Shown: in pieces, positions 1 to 9,147 of the stretch
Numbering within the stretch: the first letter of the stretch is position 1
How the letters are laid out: the number at the start of each line of letters is the position of its first letter
Origin: Alteromonas profundi
Lineage (GTDB): Bacteria > Pseudomonadota > Gammaproteobacteria > Enterobacterales > Alteromonadaceae
Assembly (NCBI RefSeq): GCF_010500865.1
Contig: NZ_JAAAWN010000003.1
Coordinates: 1-64,000, forward strand
DNA: 64,000 bases
Reading direction: 5' to 3'
Made by a program: the position numbers and the translations under genes
Notes under the pieces: generated by a model
Told to the model about the DNA's origin: nothing
Seen by the model: the letters and a program-made list of their open reading frames with translations, nothing else
The model's database searches: none

Positions 1-342
1 ACCATAAGCTGACGCACTATCTTCGGCGCAATACTCTTCCCACAGTAACAGCTTAGTCATGCCTTTGCGCTTCAACTCTTGCTGCATAAGCATGAAGTCA
101 GGCAGCCGTTTTTGGCGCTGAACTGGCTCAGTGTTATACAACTGAGCTTCGAGCGTTTTATCGTTAAGCGCTTCGGGCAACGGCCACGATAAATCACTGG
201 ATTTAAAGCGCGAGAGTATTTCACTCACGGTTGAAGGGCCGAGACTCAAACATTGGCCGATGTCTCGATGGCTTAATCCTACTTCGAATTTGAGACGCAG
301 GACGTCTTTAATCTTTCTCATATCGGTTCTCTTTCTCGCCAT
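1..342 (-). CDS. istA: IS21-family transposase IstA, N-terminal part (cut by window edge)
   Basis: The first 114 codons of a transposase that runs off the left edge. The visible part is a helix-turn-helix segment (GLSHRDIGQCLSLGPSTVSE, about residues 28-47), as found at the N-terminus of IS21-type IstA proteins. IstA is the DDE transposase that works with the ATPase IstB. The catalytic domain and istB would lie outside the window. The ATG at 342-340 is the first in frame. The gene reads away from an array of terminal repeats at about 400-543, as expected for an IS21 end. The family call rests on the HTH and the repeat array, and I could not see the DDE residues. Confidence 0.75.
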   Translation of the reverse strand, partial: MARKRTDMRKIKDVLRLKFEVGLSHRDIGQCLSLGPSTVSEILSRFKSSDLSWPLPEALNDKTLEAQLYNTEPVQRQKRLPDFMLMQQELKRKGMTKLLLWEEYCAEDSASAYG

Positions 343-399
343 GGCAACTCGTTCCTTCAATCAAGTGATGAAGTTGAGCTTACCAATTGATTTAGTGAG

Positions 400-543
400 A
401 AAAAGAAGAAGATTTCGGGATTCCGATCAGTGATTTCGGAAAAACGTCATTTTTGATCGGATAACTCCGAAATAAGCGATCGGATTAGACCGAAATCGCT
501 GATCGGTTTGAACCGAAATGGATGATCGGAATGGGCCGGAACA
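400..543. repeat. Terminal repeat array of the IS21-type element
   Basis: A run of near-repeats built on GATCGG and CCGAAAT half-motifs recurs about every 20-30 bases (for example around 432, 468, 492, 512 and 532). Read outward from istA, the element ends in a sequence starting TGTTCCGG at about 543. IS21 elements end in TG...CA and carry several transposase-binding repeats at each end, which fits. The exact last base is a guess because the other end is outside the window. Confidence 0.65.
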
Positions 544-646
544 TGCACCCAATAGCTTATTACTGAGATTTCATAGTAATACTCGTTCCCATTCAAAAAA
601 CATTCCCAGTGTTTTCATGGGAAAGATAGAATGTCCGCTATACGTA

Positions 647-2316
647 CAGACCGTGTGAAAACTCATATTTATGGTTGCTGTTTTTAAATTGAATAATACA
701 GAAATTCTAAGTCCACTATAGTTTTTGAATGAGTGTTTCCACAACTCTCATGTCTTCATTGCAGATATGAGACCGCTAACGCCCATGATATTCATCATTC
801 TTTTGAAGTTGTATGCCAAGACCTGCAAACTTACCTCTGTTTTTACATGTTTTAATGTTCTTGTCAGTAGTTGTTGCGTTCCTGCCCATTGCTTTATTGT
901 GCCAAAGGGATGCTCGACGGTTCGATGCCTCAATATCATTGCGTTTGGCATGTTTTTATAAGCTTGTGCCACGCGTTCAACATGCTCCTCATCATCGAGT
1001 CTTCGGATCCGTCTTCCTGCTGGTGATGTTGTGCACCGCGATTTCATAGTACAACCTTTGCAGGTCATGACCGACATGTAAGCGCGTAGCGGTTTTCCTT
1101 TGTCAGTTGAAACAAAGCTAAACGGGATATCTTTGCCAGCAGGACATTCATAGACGTCTTTTTCTTTGTTATAGACAAAGTCTTCTTTGGTAAACAGTCC
1201 TTTTTTTCGATTAGCCGAAGTACGGATCTTCGGAACAATTGCAGTAACGCCTGCCTGATGAACAGTCTTAAAGCTCGTGCTATCGTCATAACCTCTATCA
1301 GCAAGAATGGTAATGTCTTGTTTACCTAACGCTTGTTGCACATGCTGGCTCATCGGGACAAGCTGGTGTCTGTCACTTGGGTTATTAGTCACGTAATGGG
1401 CAAGTATCAAGTGATGTTTGGTGTCGACAGCCGCTTGAATATTATAGCCAACTAATACGCCTTTATGCTTTAGTGCCATTCGCCTGCTGTCGGGGTCGGT
1501 ATAGGAGATTTGTTTGTCGGGTAAGGTTTCCAATTCTTGCTGTATTGTTTTCTCGCTTACCAGACGCGCTTGCAGTTTAGCGAGCTTGCCTTTCAATTTT
1601 TCTGCGTCTTCAGTGCGGGACTGGCGGTCTGCTCTATCGAGCTCCATAAGATAATTGGCAATATCTTTTTCGGTTGTTTCGATACACGTCTTTATCAAAC
1701 CACGTGAGTAGTTCTTAGCGATATTGTTAACCGCTTTGAACTTAGTGCCGTCAATAGCCACGATGGCATCCGTAAACATATTGAGTTCACGGCATATCAA
1801 CACAAAGCGCTTACAGACTTGTTGTATCGCGTTGCCGTTGTCACGTCTGAAATCAGCAATCGTTTTAAAATCTGGGGTAAGACGCTCAACCAGCCACATC
1901 AACTCGACATTACGCTGCGTTTCTTTTTCTAAACGTCTGCTTGATTGAATGCGATTAAGATAACCATAAAGGTAAATCTTGAGCATGGTTGCCGGAGAAT
2001 AGCTTGGCCTACCTGTTTTGGCTGGTTGGCAACGTGCAAAACCCAAGTCAGATAAATCTAATGAATTGATAAACATATCGACTGCACGAATCGGATTATC
2101 TTCATGGATGTAGTCATCTAAAACTTCGGGGAACAGCGTGCTTTGTGTTCGGCTTTGGCCTTCGATAAATCTCGACATGTGATTGAAACATATCAATTTT
2201 TTGATAGTTTTATTGTACCAATTCAGATATCAATTGAGGACCGATACTTAAGACCGATTGATCATATAAAAAGTCTGCTTAGACCAAAAGGTGATCAATA
2301 GTTTTCACACAGCCTG
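647..2316 (-). mobile_element. Complete IS1182-family insertion sequence
   Basis: A 1,670-bp element bounded by 17-bp imperfect inverted repeats: CAGACCGTGTGAAAACT at 647-663 and the complement of CAGGCTGTGTGAAAACT at 2300-2316, with 15 of 17 bases matching. The bases CGTA occur directly outside both ends (643-646 and 2317-2320), a 4-bp target duplication. The length and the single long transposase gene fit IS1182. Intact ends, matching duplications and an open transposase frame suggest a fairly recent insertion. Confidence 0.85.
748..2178 (-). CDS. IS1182-family transposase
   Basis: DDE transposase of the element at 647-2316. The protein starts MSRFIEGQSR, typical of the family. An upstream in-frame start would add six residues (to 2196), but the conserved N-terminus favours 2178. 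Visible landmarks are an N-terminal region with GRPSYSPATMLKIYLYGYLN, a first catalytic Asp in VAIDGTKFKAVNN, a second in ILADRGYDDSTSF, and a Cys-containing segment near the C-terminus followed by HRTVEHPFGTIKQW, which supplies the Glu. It is about 476 residues long and uninterrupted, so it is probably active. It acts on the IS inverted repeats. Confidence 0.9.
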   Translation of the reverse strand: MSRFIEGQSRTQSTLFPEVLDDYIHEDNPIRAVDMFINSLDLSDLGFARCQPAKTGRPSYSPATMLKIYLYGYLNRIQSSRRLEKETQRNVELMWLVERLTPDFKTIADFRRDNGNAIQQVCKRFVLICRELNMFTDAIVAIDGTKFKAVNNIAKNYSRGLIKTCIETTEKDIANYLMELDRADRQSRTEDAEKLKGKLAKLQARLVSEKTIQQELETLPDKQISYTDPDSRRMALKHKGVLVGYNIQAAVDTKHHLILAHYVTNNPSDRHQLVPMSQHVQQALGKQDITILADRGYDDSTSFKTVHQAGVTAIVPKIRTSANRKKGLFTKEDFVYNKEKDVYECPAGKDIPFSFVSTDKGKPLRAYMSVMTCKGCTMKSRCTTSPAGRRIRRLDDEEHVERVAQAYKNMPNAMILRHRTVEHPFGTIKQWAGTQQLLTRTLKHVKTEVSLQVLAYNFKRMMNIMGVSGLISAMKT

Positions 2317-3838
2317 CGTACAAACCAGCCATTCAGACACAAAGTATCAATCACTGCTCCTGGCTATCGAGGCCATCTTACGTGACGTGCAACCAGACTC
2401 CATTGAGCACGCTTGCGTAAAGAAGCCATATCAAATGGGTGGGTTAATTTACATTTCTGCCAAACACGCGATGACATCGTCAAACGACAGTGGCTCCTCG
2501 GCGATCCCTTGCTCACCGATGACAACTAATGCCAACAGCGCGGCGGCCTCATCATCGCGAGCCGTTTTTTCATTAGATTGCTGACTATCAACACGTTTCT
2601 GCATGGCCACTTAAAACCGTTCGCTATCGGAGAAAGGAGGTCACCAGTATAGCAGCCATCGGGATGCGTTGTGTATATTTCAGATGGTGGTGGTTGACGT
2701 AGCATGCCCAACACGTCACCGTGTTTGAACGCTTACCCGTTGATGTCATCTAGCCTAGCGGTGCAAAATGCCTGTTCCTAGCCCCACACCGTGCCGAAGT
2801 GGCGAACGACATGGCACGGACGGTAAGCAAGGCCCCCCTGTCGACAATCCAAACAACGAAAAAAGGCCCGTGCCGACCATAATCCGACCCAACATCCCAA
2901 AAGCCGGAGCAAACAAGTCACGAGCAGGCCGAGTAAGGCAACCTCAACGTATTCACCATAATCTCGGATTATGCGCCATGGGCGAGGTTTTCACCTTGAG
3001 TGGCGAAATCGGCACGAAAGGCGCGTTTTGGATGGTTTTGAGTAGACTTTAAAGGCCAGCACGCAGCGGTAGGGTGTGGCCGGGTTAATGCCCCAACTCA
3101 CTGCATCCGATTTCACATAACCCCTTGATTTATCAACCAATTTCAGATTTCTCGCCAAATCCTGCCAAGCAGTTTTTTGGCCATTTCGGTGACAAAGTGA
3201 GCAAACGAACAGCCAAAATCAATGACTTAGCCAATTTGGGGTTGCAAATTTTTTTAGAATGCCTATTCTCTTATTTGAGAACAATTCAACGGCTTTTTTG
3301 GTGAGAGATACGGCAAAAAAAACTCATTACTCCATCGCTATTCACTTCTTACATCACTTCCCTGGCTTCCTTCGCAACTTGCTTGCGGCCATTAAATTGA
3401 AATCAATAAAGCGCTGTAGACCAATTTTAAAAATATGGGCTGATTGGCGAGAAATTTGTAGGCCATTCAATACCAAGCTAAGACTATCTTGTCTTTTCCT
3501 TTCAATCGAAACCATTTCAATAGCCGTTCATAAATTGAAGATAGCTCAGCACCATAATCCTCAGAAGTTAGCGTTCAAAAATGAGCTAACATCTAACTTT
3601 ATTATCGTCTTCTGCTCCTTGGGAGCAAAACTTACCATCGAATTGGATACTCTTTCACATCAACGCTGATTGGACTCCATAAAACAGACTAAATATCCGC
3701 ACTAAACTTGCAACCTGATGGCTAGATCTCTTTAAAAAAGGTATTCTATTGTAATTTTTTGGCACTTTCGCTTCGTCACTTGTGCCAGTACAAATTTTCT
3801 AATTACCCAAGAGGTAACGTGATGATAAAAAGGAGAAA
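2317..3838. other. Mosaic accessory DNA with no recognisable gene
   Basis: About 1.5 kb between the IS1182 element and the type III system. The first part, to about 3060, is richer in G and C than the AT-rich stretch from about 3130 to 3838, which suggests joined fragments of different origin. Open frames of up to 136 codons exist (for example 3259-3669, plus strand), but none shows a family motif I recognise. The last bases before 3841 hold the ribosome binding site of the methyltransferase gene. Confidence 0.4.
2449..2604 (-). CDS. Possible small protein of 51 residues, unrecognised
   Basis: A short frame starting at the ATG complementary to 2602-2604 and ending at the TAA complementary to 2449-2451. 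The product is acidic and Ala/Leu-rich, with NEKTARDDEAAALLALVVIG in the middle and SFDDVIACLAEM at the end. That composition resembles small antitoxin-type C-termini, but I cannot name a family. No partner toxin gene is seen beside it. It may be the remains of a larger gene. Confidence 0.25.
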   Translation of the reverse strand: MQKRVDSQQSNEKTARDDEAAALLALVVIGEQGIAEEPLSFDDVIACLAEM

Positions 3839-3840
3839 AT

Positions 3841-5988
3841 GTGTCACGGCTTACTGACTTAATTGCCCAAGCTAAAGCTAAAGACCCCCAGATGGGAGCT
3901 GACCTAGAGAGGGAGTTTAAAGCTTTATCTTCTCGTCGCTCATTCGGTTTGAACTTTGAGCGTCACCGTCCAGAAACAGTTGAGCTGCCTAATCGCCAAG
4001 TGCGGAAAGGGGATAAAGTTCGTGTTCTTCCGCCCAGAGGCGAGACAAAGAAAGGCGATCAGCGCCTGTGGCAAGTTAAAACTATCCGCCAAGAATCTGG
4101 ACAGTGGATCGCTGCTCTAGTTGAGCTTTCTGCTTCCGAACCTGAAAATCTAGACGTACCTATTGAAGACTTGGTGGTTGTCGCTGAATTTAGAGACAAG
4201 ATTTATCCCGGCCTGATAAGCACTGGAAAAGTAGAACGTGGAGGCGACAAGCCTTTTCACTCTGTAATAAACGGAGAGAACTTTCATGCGTTAAAGGCAC
4301 TTACTTATACGCATAGAGGAAAAATTGACGCTATTTACATTGATCCTCCATATAACACTGGAGCTAAAGATTGGAAATATAATAACGATTATGTAGAAAG
4401 TGAAGATTTATATCGTCACTCAAAATGGCTAGCCTTTCTAGAAAGAAGGTTGATAATAGCTAAAACATTGCTCAATCCCAAAAATTCAGTATTGATTGCA
4501 ACCATCGATGAAAAAGAGAATGCTCGCTTACTTTTGCTTCTTGAGCAGGTGTTTCCTGAAGCTAGAATTCAATCGTTGTCAGTTTTGATAAATCCTCAAG
4601 GAATAACTTCTGGAACAGGAGAGTTTTCACGTGTTCATGAATATACACATTGCTTAACTTTTGGAGAAGCCAAGCTAACGCCTTGGACTCGCTCAATGAT
4701 TGAGAATGAAAAAGAAGCTAACGATGTTTCCGAAGATAAAACTGTTCGTTGGGCAGATTTTGCAAGATACGGTGGTAACGCCAGTAGAAAAAATAGCCCT
4801 GGAGCGTTCTACCCAATTTACGTAGATATAAAAGAAGAGGTAATTCACAGCGTAGGAAGAGCTCTAGATTGGGATGAAAACCCCAGTGATTTTGTTCCAC
4901 CAGAGGGCACGAGAGCTGTTTGGCCACCCAAAAGGCCTGATGGTCAAGATGGTCGATGGCGTGCGATTGCTGACACTTGCAGTGAGCTAAATGAGCAAGG
5001 ATTTATCAAAGTTGGTAAATACAATAAAAAGAGTGGCCGTTACTCTTTTAAATATCTTCAATCTGGCACATTAGATAAAATTCAAAGCGGCGAAGTGAAA
5101 ATTACCGGTTACGATGAAAAAGGTAGTGCAATTGTTGAATATATCCAAGGAGCTAAAACAGCTACACCTAAAACAATTTGGACTTTGCCTTCTCATGACG
5201 CATCACGCTATGGTTCGAACCTCTTAAGACAACTATTACCCGGTAGAGTATTCCCGTTTCCTAAGTCACTTTATAATGTAGAGGATATATTGAGATTCTT
5301 TGTTAAAGAAAACAAAGAGGCAAAGGTTCTAGATTTTTTCTCCGGCTCAGGTACAACTGTTCATGCAATATTGCGATTGAACAAGCAAGACGGTGGTAAT
5401 AGGTCGTGTATAGCAATAACTAACAATGAAGTAGCTGCTGAAGAACAAACAAACCTGCTTAAGCAAGGTTATAGACAAGGAGATGATGAGTGGGAGTCTC
5501 TAGGTATTTGTGATTACATAACAAAACCAAGGATCGAAGCTGCAATTCTCGGAAAAACACCCTCAGGTGAAAATATTAAGGGTGATTATAAATTCACTGA
5601 TGAATTTCCTATGGCCGATGGCTTCAAAGAAAATGCAGAGTTCTTTACTTTAACTTATGAATCACCAATAGCTGTAAATCATAATCTTGCTTTTGGTCGA
5701 ATAGCGCCTTTGCTGTGGCTGAAAGCTGGAAGCATAGGAAAAAGAATTGATGCAATCCCATCAGTGGGTTGGGAAGTAGTACACGCTTATGGTGTTCTTA
5801 TCGATCTTGATAAAGCTAGCGAGTTCACAACAAAAATCAAAAGTACCCTCACCTGTAAACTTGCCTACATAGTGACTAACGATGATAGGCGTTTTCAAGC
5901 TGTCGCACGCACTCTTCCTGATGGGGTTGAACCTGTTCGCCTTTATGAGTCTTATCTAAACAATTTTCAGTTTGCAAATGGAGAATAA
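3841..5988 (+). CDS. mod: Type III restriction-modification methyltransferase (Mod)
   Basis: DNA adenine-N6 methyltransferase that supplies target recognition and protection for the type III system. The 715-residue protein has the beta-class order: catalytic motif DPPYNTG at about residues 168-174, a long middle target-recognition region, and the AdoMet-binding motif DFFSGSGTT at about 498-506. The start is a GTG at 3841, with AAGGAG a few bases upstream. An overlapping ATG at 3839 is out of frame and stops quickly. Three bases separate its stop from the GTG of res, so the pair is one operon. It is likely cargo of a mobile element whose right end lies at about 8940-9005. Confidence 0.9.
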   Translation: MSRLTDLIAQAKAKDPQMGADLEREFKALSSRRSFGLNFERHRPETVELPNRQVRKGDKVRVLPPRGETKKGDQRLWQVKTIRQESGQWIAALVELSASEPENLDVPIEDLVVVAEFRDKIYPGLISTGKVERGGDKPFHSVINGENFHALKALTYTHRGKIDAIYIDPPYNTGAKDWKYNNDYVESEDLYRHSKWLAFLERRLIIAKTLLNPKNSVLIATIDEKENARLLLLLEQVFPEARIQSLSVLINPQGITSGTGEFSRVHEYTHCLTFGEAKLTPWTRSMIENEKEANDVSEDKTVRWADFARYGGNASRKNSPGAFYPIYVDIKEEVIHSVGRALDWDENPSDFVPPEGTRAVWPPKRPDGQDGRWRAIADTCSELNEQGFIKVGKYNKKSGRYSFKYLQSGTLDKIQSGEVKITGYDEKGSAIVEYIQGAKTATPKTIWTLPSHDASRYGSNLLRQLLPGRVFPFPKSLYNVEDILRFFVKENKEAKVLDFFSGSGTTVHAILRLNKQDGGNRSCIAITNNEVAAEEQTNLLKQGYRQGDDEWESLGICDYITKPRIEAAILGKTPSGENIKGDYKFTDEFPMADGFKENAEFFTLTYESPIAVNHNLAFGRIAPLLWLKAGSIGKRIDAIPSVGWEVVHAYGVLIDLDKASEFTTKIKSTLTCKLAYIVTNDDRRFQAVARTLPDGVEPVRLYESYLNNFQFANGE

Positions 5989-5991
5989 GAA

Positions 5992-8604
5992 GTGAAATTT
6001 ACATTAAAGGATTACCAAACTGAAGCCGTTGCTGACGTAATTAAAAACTTACACAAAGCTAAAAAACGCTGGCATGAAGATACTGATACTCAGGCGTTTT
6101 CGCTCACAGCGACAACAGGCGCAGGTAAAACAGTTATGGCTGCTGCTGTGTTTGAGGCGCTGTTTTATGGTGAAGACGACTTTGATTTTGAGCCAGACCC
6201 GACAGCTACTGTCATATGGTTTAGCGATGATCCTTCATTAAATGAACAAACACGTTTTAGGTTATTAGAAGCGTCAGACAAGCTAAACTTTAGTGATTTG
6301 GTGGTAGTAGAAAATACGTTCAGTTTTGAACGCTTTGAGCCTGGCAAAATTTACTTTTTAAACACCCAAAAATTAAGCAAGAACAGCTTGCTTGTTCGTG
6401 GATACGATCCGGATGCAGAAGAAGCAAAAACTGGACAGGGAAATCTACTTTCTCAAGCAAAGCCAGATTTACGCTCCCACACTATTTGGGAAGTACTAAA
6501 AAACACCATCGAAGATTCTCAATTAACTCTTTACCTTGTACTCGATGAAGCTCACCGAGGAATGGGGGCTACTGCATCTGATGCTAGTAAGAAGTCAACT
6601 GTTGTTAAACGCCTTATTAACGGGGCTGGCTCAGTACCTGCAATTCCAATTGTATGGGGAATTTCTGCGACAGTGGAGCGCTTCACCCAAGCCATGCAGG
6701 TAGCTCAAGGTCGAACTTTGCTTCCAAACGTAGAAGTTGACTCTAAGCGAGTACAGGATTCTGGCTTGCTAAAAGATACTATTGTACTTGATATACCGGA
6801 TGAAACAGGACAATTTGATACTGTGCTACTTCGAAGAGGTGCCGACAAATTACGCGAATCAACAGAAGCTTGGCAAACATACTGTGAAGCTGAAGGGTTA
6901 AAGGCTGTCGTTCCTCTCATGGTTCTACAGGTGCCAAACAAGCCAAATTTAAACGATCTTGGCAATGCACTTGATACGCTGTTTGAGCATTGGCCTGAAT
7001 TAAAAAGTAGTAATATAGCTCATGTATTTGGTGAACGAACTAATTTAAAACTGGGTAATCACACAGTCTTTTATACAGAACCTCAGCGAGTACAAGACGA
7101 GCAGGAAATAAAGATATTGCTTGCGAAAGATGCTATCTCCACTGGTTGGGATTGCCCAAGAGCAGAAGTCATGGTTTCTTTCAGACCAGCCAAGGATAAA
7201 ACCCATATTACACAGCTTCTTGGAAGAATGGTTCGCACACCGTTGGCTAGGCGAATTCCAGGTAATGAGCGCCTGAATGCTGTTCATTGCTTACTCCCAT
7301 TCTATGATAAAAATAACGTAAAGGCCGTTGCTGACAGCCTAATGCATGGCGGAGGGTCAGATTCCGAGCCAACCATGCATGGTCGTAGAGTACTAATTAA
7401 TCCAGTTAATCTTGAGCCAAATCCATCAATAAAAGATGATGTGTGGAACTCTTTTACAAATCTACCTTCACAATTATTGCCTCAACGTGTTGCAAAGCCT
7501 GTTAAACGTCTCACTGCTTTAGCGCACGAACTTGCTCAAGATAACCTGCTACCTGACGCCGGTAAAAAAGCGCATTCTGAAATGCATAAGGTACTTGATG
7601 CCGCTTTTGTGCGTTTTAAGGATGAGATATCAACTGCACGTAAAGAAGTCCTTACTGTAGAAGGTGTCAGCTTACGATCTAATTTATGCGATAAGAAAAT
7701 GTCTTTTGATCAATTTGTAGAACAAGCTGATTTTGCCGTTATTGAAGATGCATTTAAAAGGGCAGCTAGATTTCTAAGCCCAGATTTGTCTCGTACATAC
7801 GCTGAACATCTCGCCGATAACAATGAAGATGCCTATGACCGAGAAGAAGCGCTACTAGATTCCCATACAGATATAGCGGCATTAGGTCTTGTTCATGAAG
7901 TTACCGAGAACCTGAATAAAGAAGCCGATGACTTAACGGTAAAATGGTTAGATAAATATCGAGTAGAAATAAGAAATCTCAGCGATGAACGCCAGGACGT
8001 GTATCGACAAATAAAAGAAATGAGTAAAGAGCCTCAAGATAATGATATTCTAAAACCTAGAGCTTGGATGCTGCCTACAACAGCCCTAGAGGTTGATGGA
8101 AGCGAAACACCTTTGCCCACCTACTCAAGCCACCTGATGAGTGACGATAAGGGTTTATTCCCCGTTGAATTAAACCAATGGGAACTGAAAGTGCTTGAAA
8201 CTGAGATGTCTCGCCCTGGTTTTGAATCTTGGTATAGAAATCCTGATAGAGCTAGCCAAGACAGTTTGGCCATCGCATTTATGGAGGCAGACGAATACAA
8301 ACTGCTGCGCCCTGACTTCATATTCTTTGTGCGAAAGCCTGATGGAAGTATTGGTGTAGATATCGTAGATCCTCACGGCATTCACTTAAGTGACGCATTG
8401 CCAAAATTACGTGGATTAGCTAAATATGCTGAAAATCACAAAAGTATATTTAGACGCATTGAATCTATTGCGGATCCAACTAACAAAGGCCAATTCAGAC
8501 TGCTAGATTTAACTGTTCCAAAAGTTCGAGAGGCTATATTCACAGCAACAGATGCAAAGTCACTGTTTAATAGTGAGGTTGCTGAAGACTACCAAACAAT
8601 ATAG
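5992..8604 (+). CDS. res: Type III restriction enzyme subunit (Res), DEAH helicase-nuclease
   Basis: ATP-dependent translocase and nuclease partner of Mod, 870 residues. Visible parts are an N-terminal Q-like segment KDYQTEAV, Walker A TGAGKT at about 42-47, the DEAH box at about 186-189, the helicase motif GISATVERF, and a second RecA-like domain with DAISTGWDCPRAEVMVSFR and QLLGRMVRTP. Near the C-terminus RPDFIFF...GVDIVDPHG resembles a PD-(D/E)XK-type nuclease core, although the final Lys of the classical motif is not obvious. The start is GTG at 5992, directly after mod. A strong terminator follows at 8637-8669. Confidence 0.88.
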   Translation: MKFTLKDYQTEAVADVIKNLHKAKKRWHEDTDTQAFSLTATTGAGKTVMAAAVFEALFYGEDDFDFEPDPTATVIWFSDDPSLNEQTRFRLLEASDKLNFSDLVVVENTFSFERFEPGKIYFLNTQKLSKNSLLVRGYDPDAEEAKTGQGNLLSQAKPDLRSHTIWEVLKNTIEDSQLTLYLVLDEAHRGMGATASDASKKSTVVKRLINGAGSVPAIPIVWGISATVERFTQAMQVAQGRTLLPNVEVDSKRVQDSGLLKDTIVLDIPDETGQFDTVLLRRGADKLRESTEAWQTYCEAEGLKAVVPLMVLQVPNKPNLNDLGNALDTLFEHWPELKSSNIAHVFGERTNLKLGNHTVFYTEPQRVQDEQEIKILLAKDAISTGWDCPRAEVMVSFRPAKDKTHITQLLGRMVRTPLARRIPGNERLNAVHCLLPFYDKNNVKAVADSLMHGGGSDSEPTMHGRRVLINPVNLEPNPSIKDDVWNSFTNLPSQLLPQRVAKPVKRLTALAHELAQDNLLPDAGKKAHSEMHKVLDAAFVRFKDEISTARKEVLTVEGVSLRSNLCDKKMSFDQFVEQADFAVIEDAFKRAARFLSPDLSRTYAEHLADNNEDAYDREEALLDSHTDIAALGLVHEVTENLNKEADDLTVKWLDKYRVEIRNLSDERQDVYRQIKEMSKEPQDNDILKPRAWMLPTTALEVDGSETPLPTYSSHLMSDDKGLFPVELNQWELKVLETEMSRPGFESWYRNPDRASQDSLAIAFMEADEYKLLRPDFIFFVRKPDGSIGVDIVDPHGIHLSDALPKLRGLAKYAENHKSIFRRIESIADPTNKGQFRLLDLTVPKVREAIFTATDAKSLFNSEVAEDYQTI

Positions 8605-8636
8605 TCATTTATAACTTACTAAACAATTGCAACTGC

Positions 8637-8669
8637 AAAGAAGGCGAACCCGAGAGGCTCGCCTTCTTT
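8637..8669 (+). terminator. Rho-independent terminator after mod-res
   Basis: AAAGAAGGCGAACC and AGGCTCGCCTTCTTT pair almost perfectly around a 4-base loop, about 30 bases after the res stop codon. A short T-rich tail is part of the stem. Confidence 0.8.
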
Positions 8670-8886
8670 AGTTAACTATCAATAACAAACTTCATTACTT
8701 TGATAACGAAATAAACATAAACCATTGAATTTCATTAATTACATCCGATTGTAAAAAATTGCACTGTAATAAAAAACTACAAATTTTGTTACCAACCAAC
8801 AGCAACTGTTTATTATCACAGTTTCTGTATAAATATTTAGTGAAAATATTTCGCTTGTTACACTAACTACCAATTTTTACCAAAAT

Positions 8887-8918
8887 AAAAAAAGCGAGCA
8901 CTTAAGGCTCGCCTTTCA
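8887..8918 (-). terminator. Intrinsic terminator just inside the older right end
   Basis: GCGAGC and GCTCGC pair around a short loop. Read leftward, the hairpin is followed by seven T residues, so it would stop transcription arriving from the gcvP side. It lies about 20 bases inside the repeat trio at 8940-8995, the same relative place as the terminator at 25528-25556 in the neighbouring transposon. Confidence 0.65.
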
Positions 8919-8939
8919 AATCTATGAACAGCTTAGTCA

Positions 8940-8995
8940 GTCACAATCTTAATTACGGTCACAAACTTAATTAAAATAGTCACAGACTTAATTAA
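8940..8995. repeat. Second Tn7-type right end: three TnsB-like repeats
   Basis: Three repeats of the form GTCACA(A/G)(A/T)CTTAATTA start at 8940, 8958 and 8979. The spacings of 18 and 21 bases are exactly those of the three right-end repeats of the intact transposon (25565, 25583, 25604), in the same orientation. The CTTAATT half is shared, but the other half is GTCACA instead of GTTAACC. This is best read as the right end of a related, older Tn7-like element extending leftward. Its exact terminus (between about 8997 and 9005) is unclear because no TGT terminus occurs at the expected distance. Confidence 0.65.
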
Positions 8996-9002
8996 CAGCC
9001 AT

Positions 9003-9007
9003 CAACC
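9003..9007. repeat. 5-bp target site duplication, left copy (CAACC)
   Basis: CAACC directly precedes the left terminus TGTGATC at 9008. The same five bases follow the right terminus at 25631-25635. Five-base duplications are characteristic of Tn7-type transposition. Confidence 0.88.
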
Positions 9008-9143
9008 TGTGATCTCGGAATTAAGTGGGTTAACTCGATTCACACCAATCAAACATTTTAAAACCATAATTTGTAATTAAGATGGTTAATTTACTGAAAA
9101 ACTCATTTACCCATTAAGACCAATTTTAATTAAGTTGGTTAAT
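9008..9143 (+). repeat. Transposon left end with three spaced TnsB-binding repeats
   Basis: Repeats AATTAAGTGGGTTAAC (9019-9034), AATTAAGATGGTTAAT (9075-9090) and AATTAAGTTGGTTAAT (9128-9143) lie 56 and 53 bases apart, all in one orientation. The first begins 11 bases in from the terminus, as at the right end. The wide spacing matches the left end of Tn7. The last repeat ends five bases before the stop codon of the HNH gene. Confidence 0.88.
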
Positions 9144-9147
9144 TTTT

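Noticed and set aside
2768..3052. 94-codon frame rich in Pro and Arg
   Set aside because: Composition follows the local G+C-rich DNA and there is no recognisable domain. Probably chance.
3259..3669. 136-codon open frame before the methyltransferase gene
   Set aside because: Low-complexity, AT-rich sequence with no motif, no clear ribosome binding site and no conserved-looking pattern. Kept only as part of the unexplained region.
3716..3723. TGATGGCT, the same eight bases as inward from about 9004, as a possible left terminus of the older element
   Set aside because: No AATTAAG-type repeats follow at the expected distances and the flanking bases do not form a matching 5-bp duplication. Likely coincidence.
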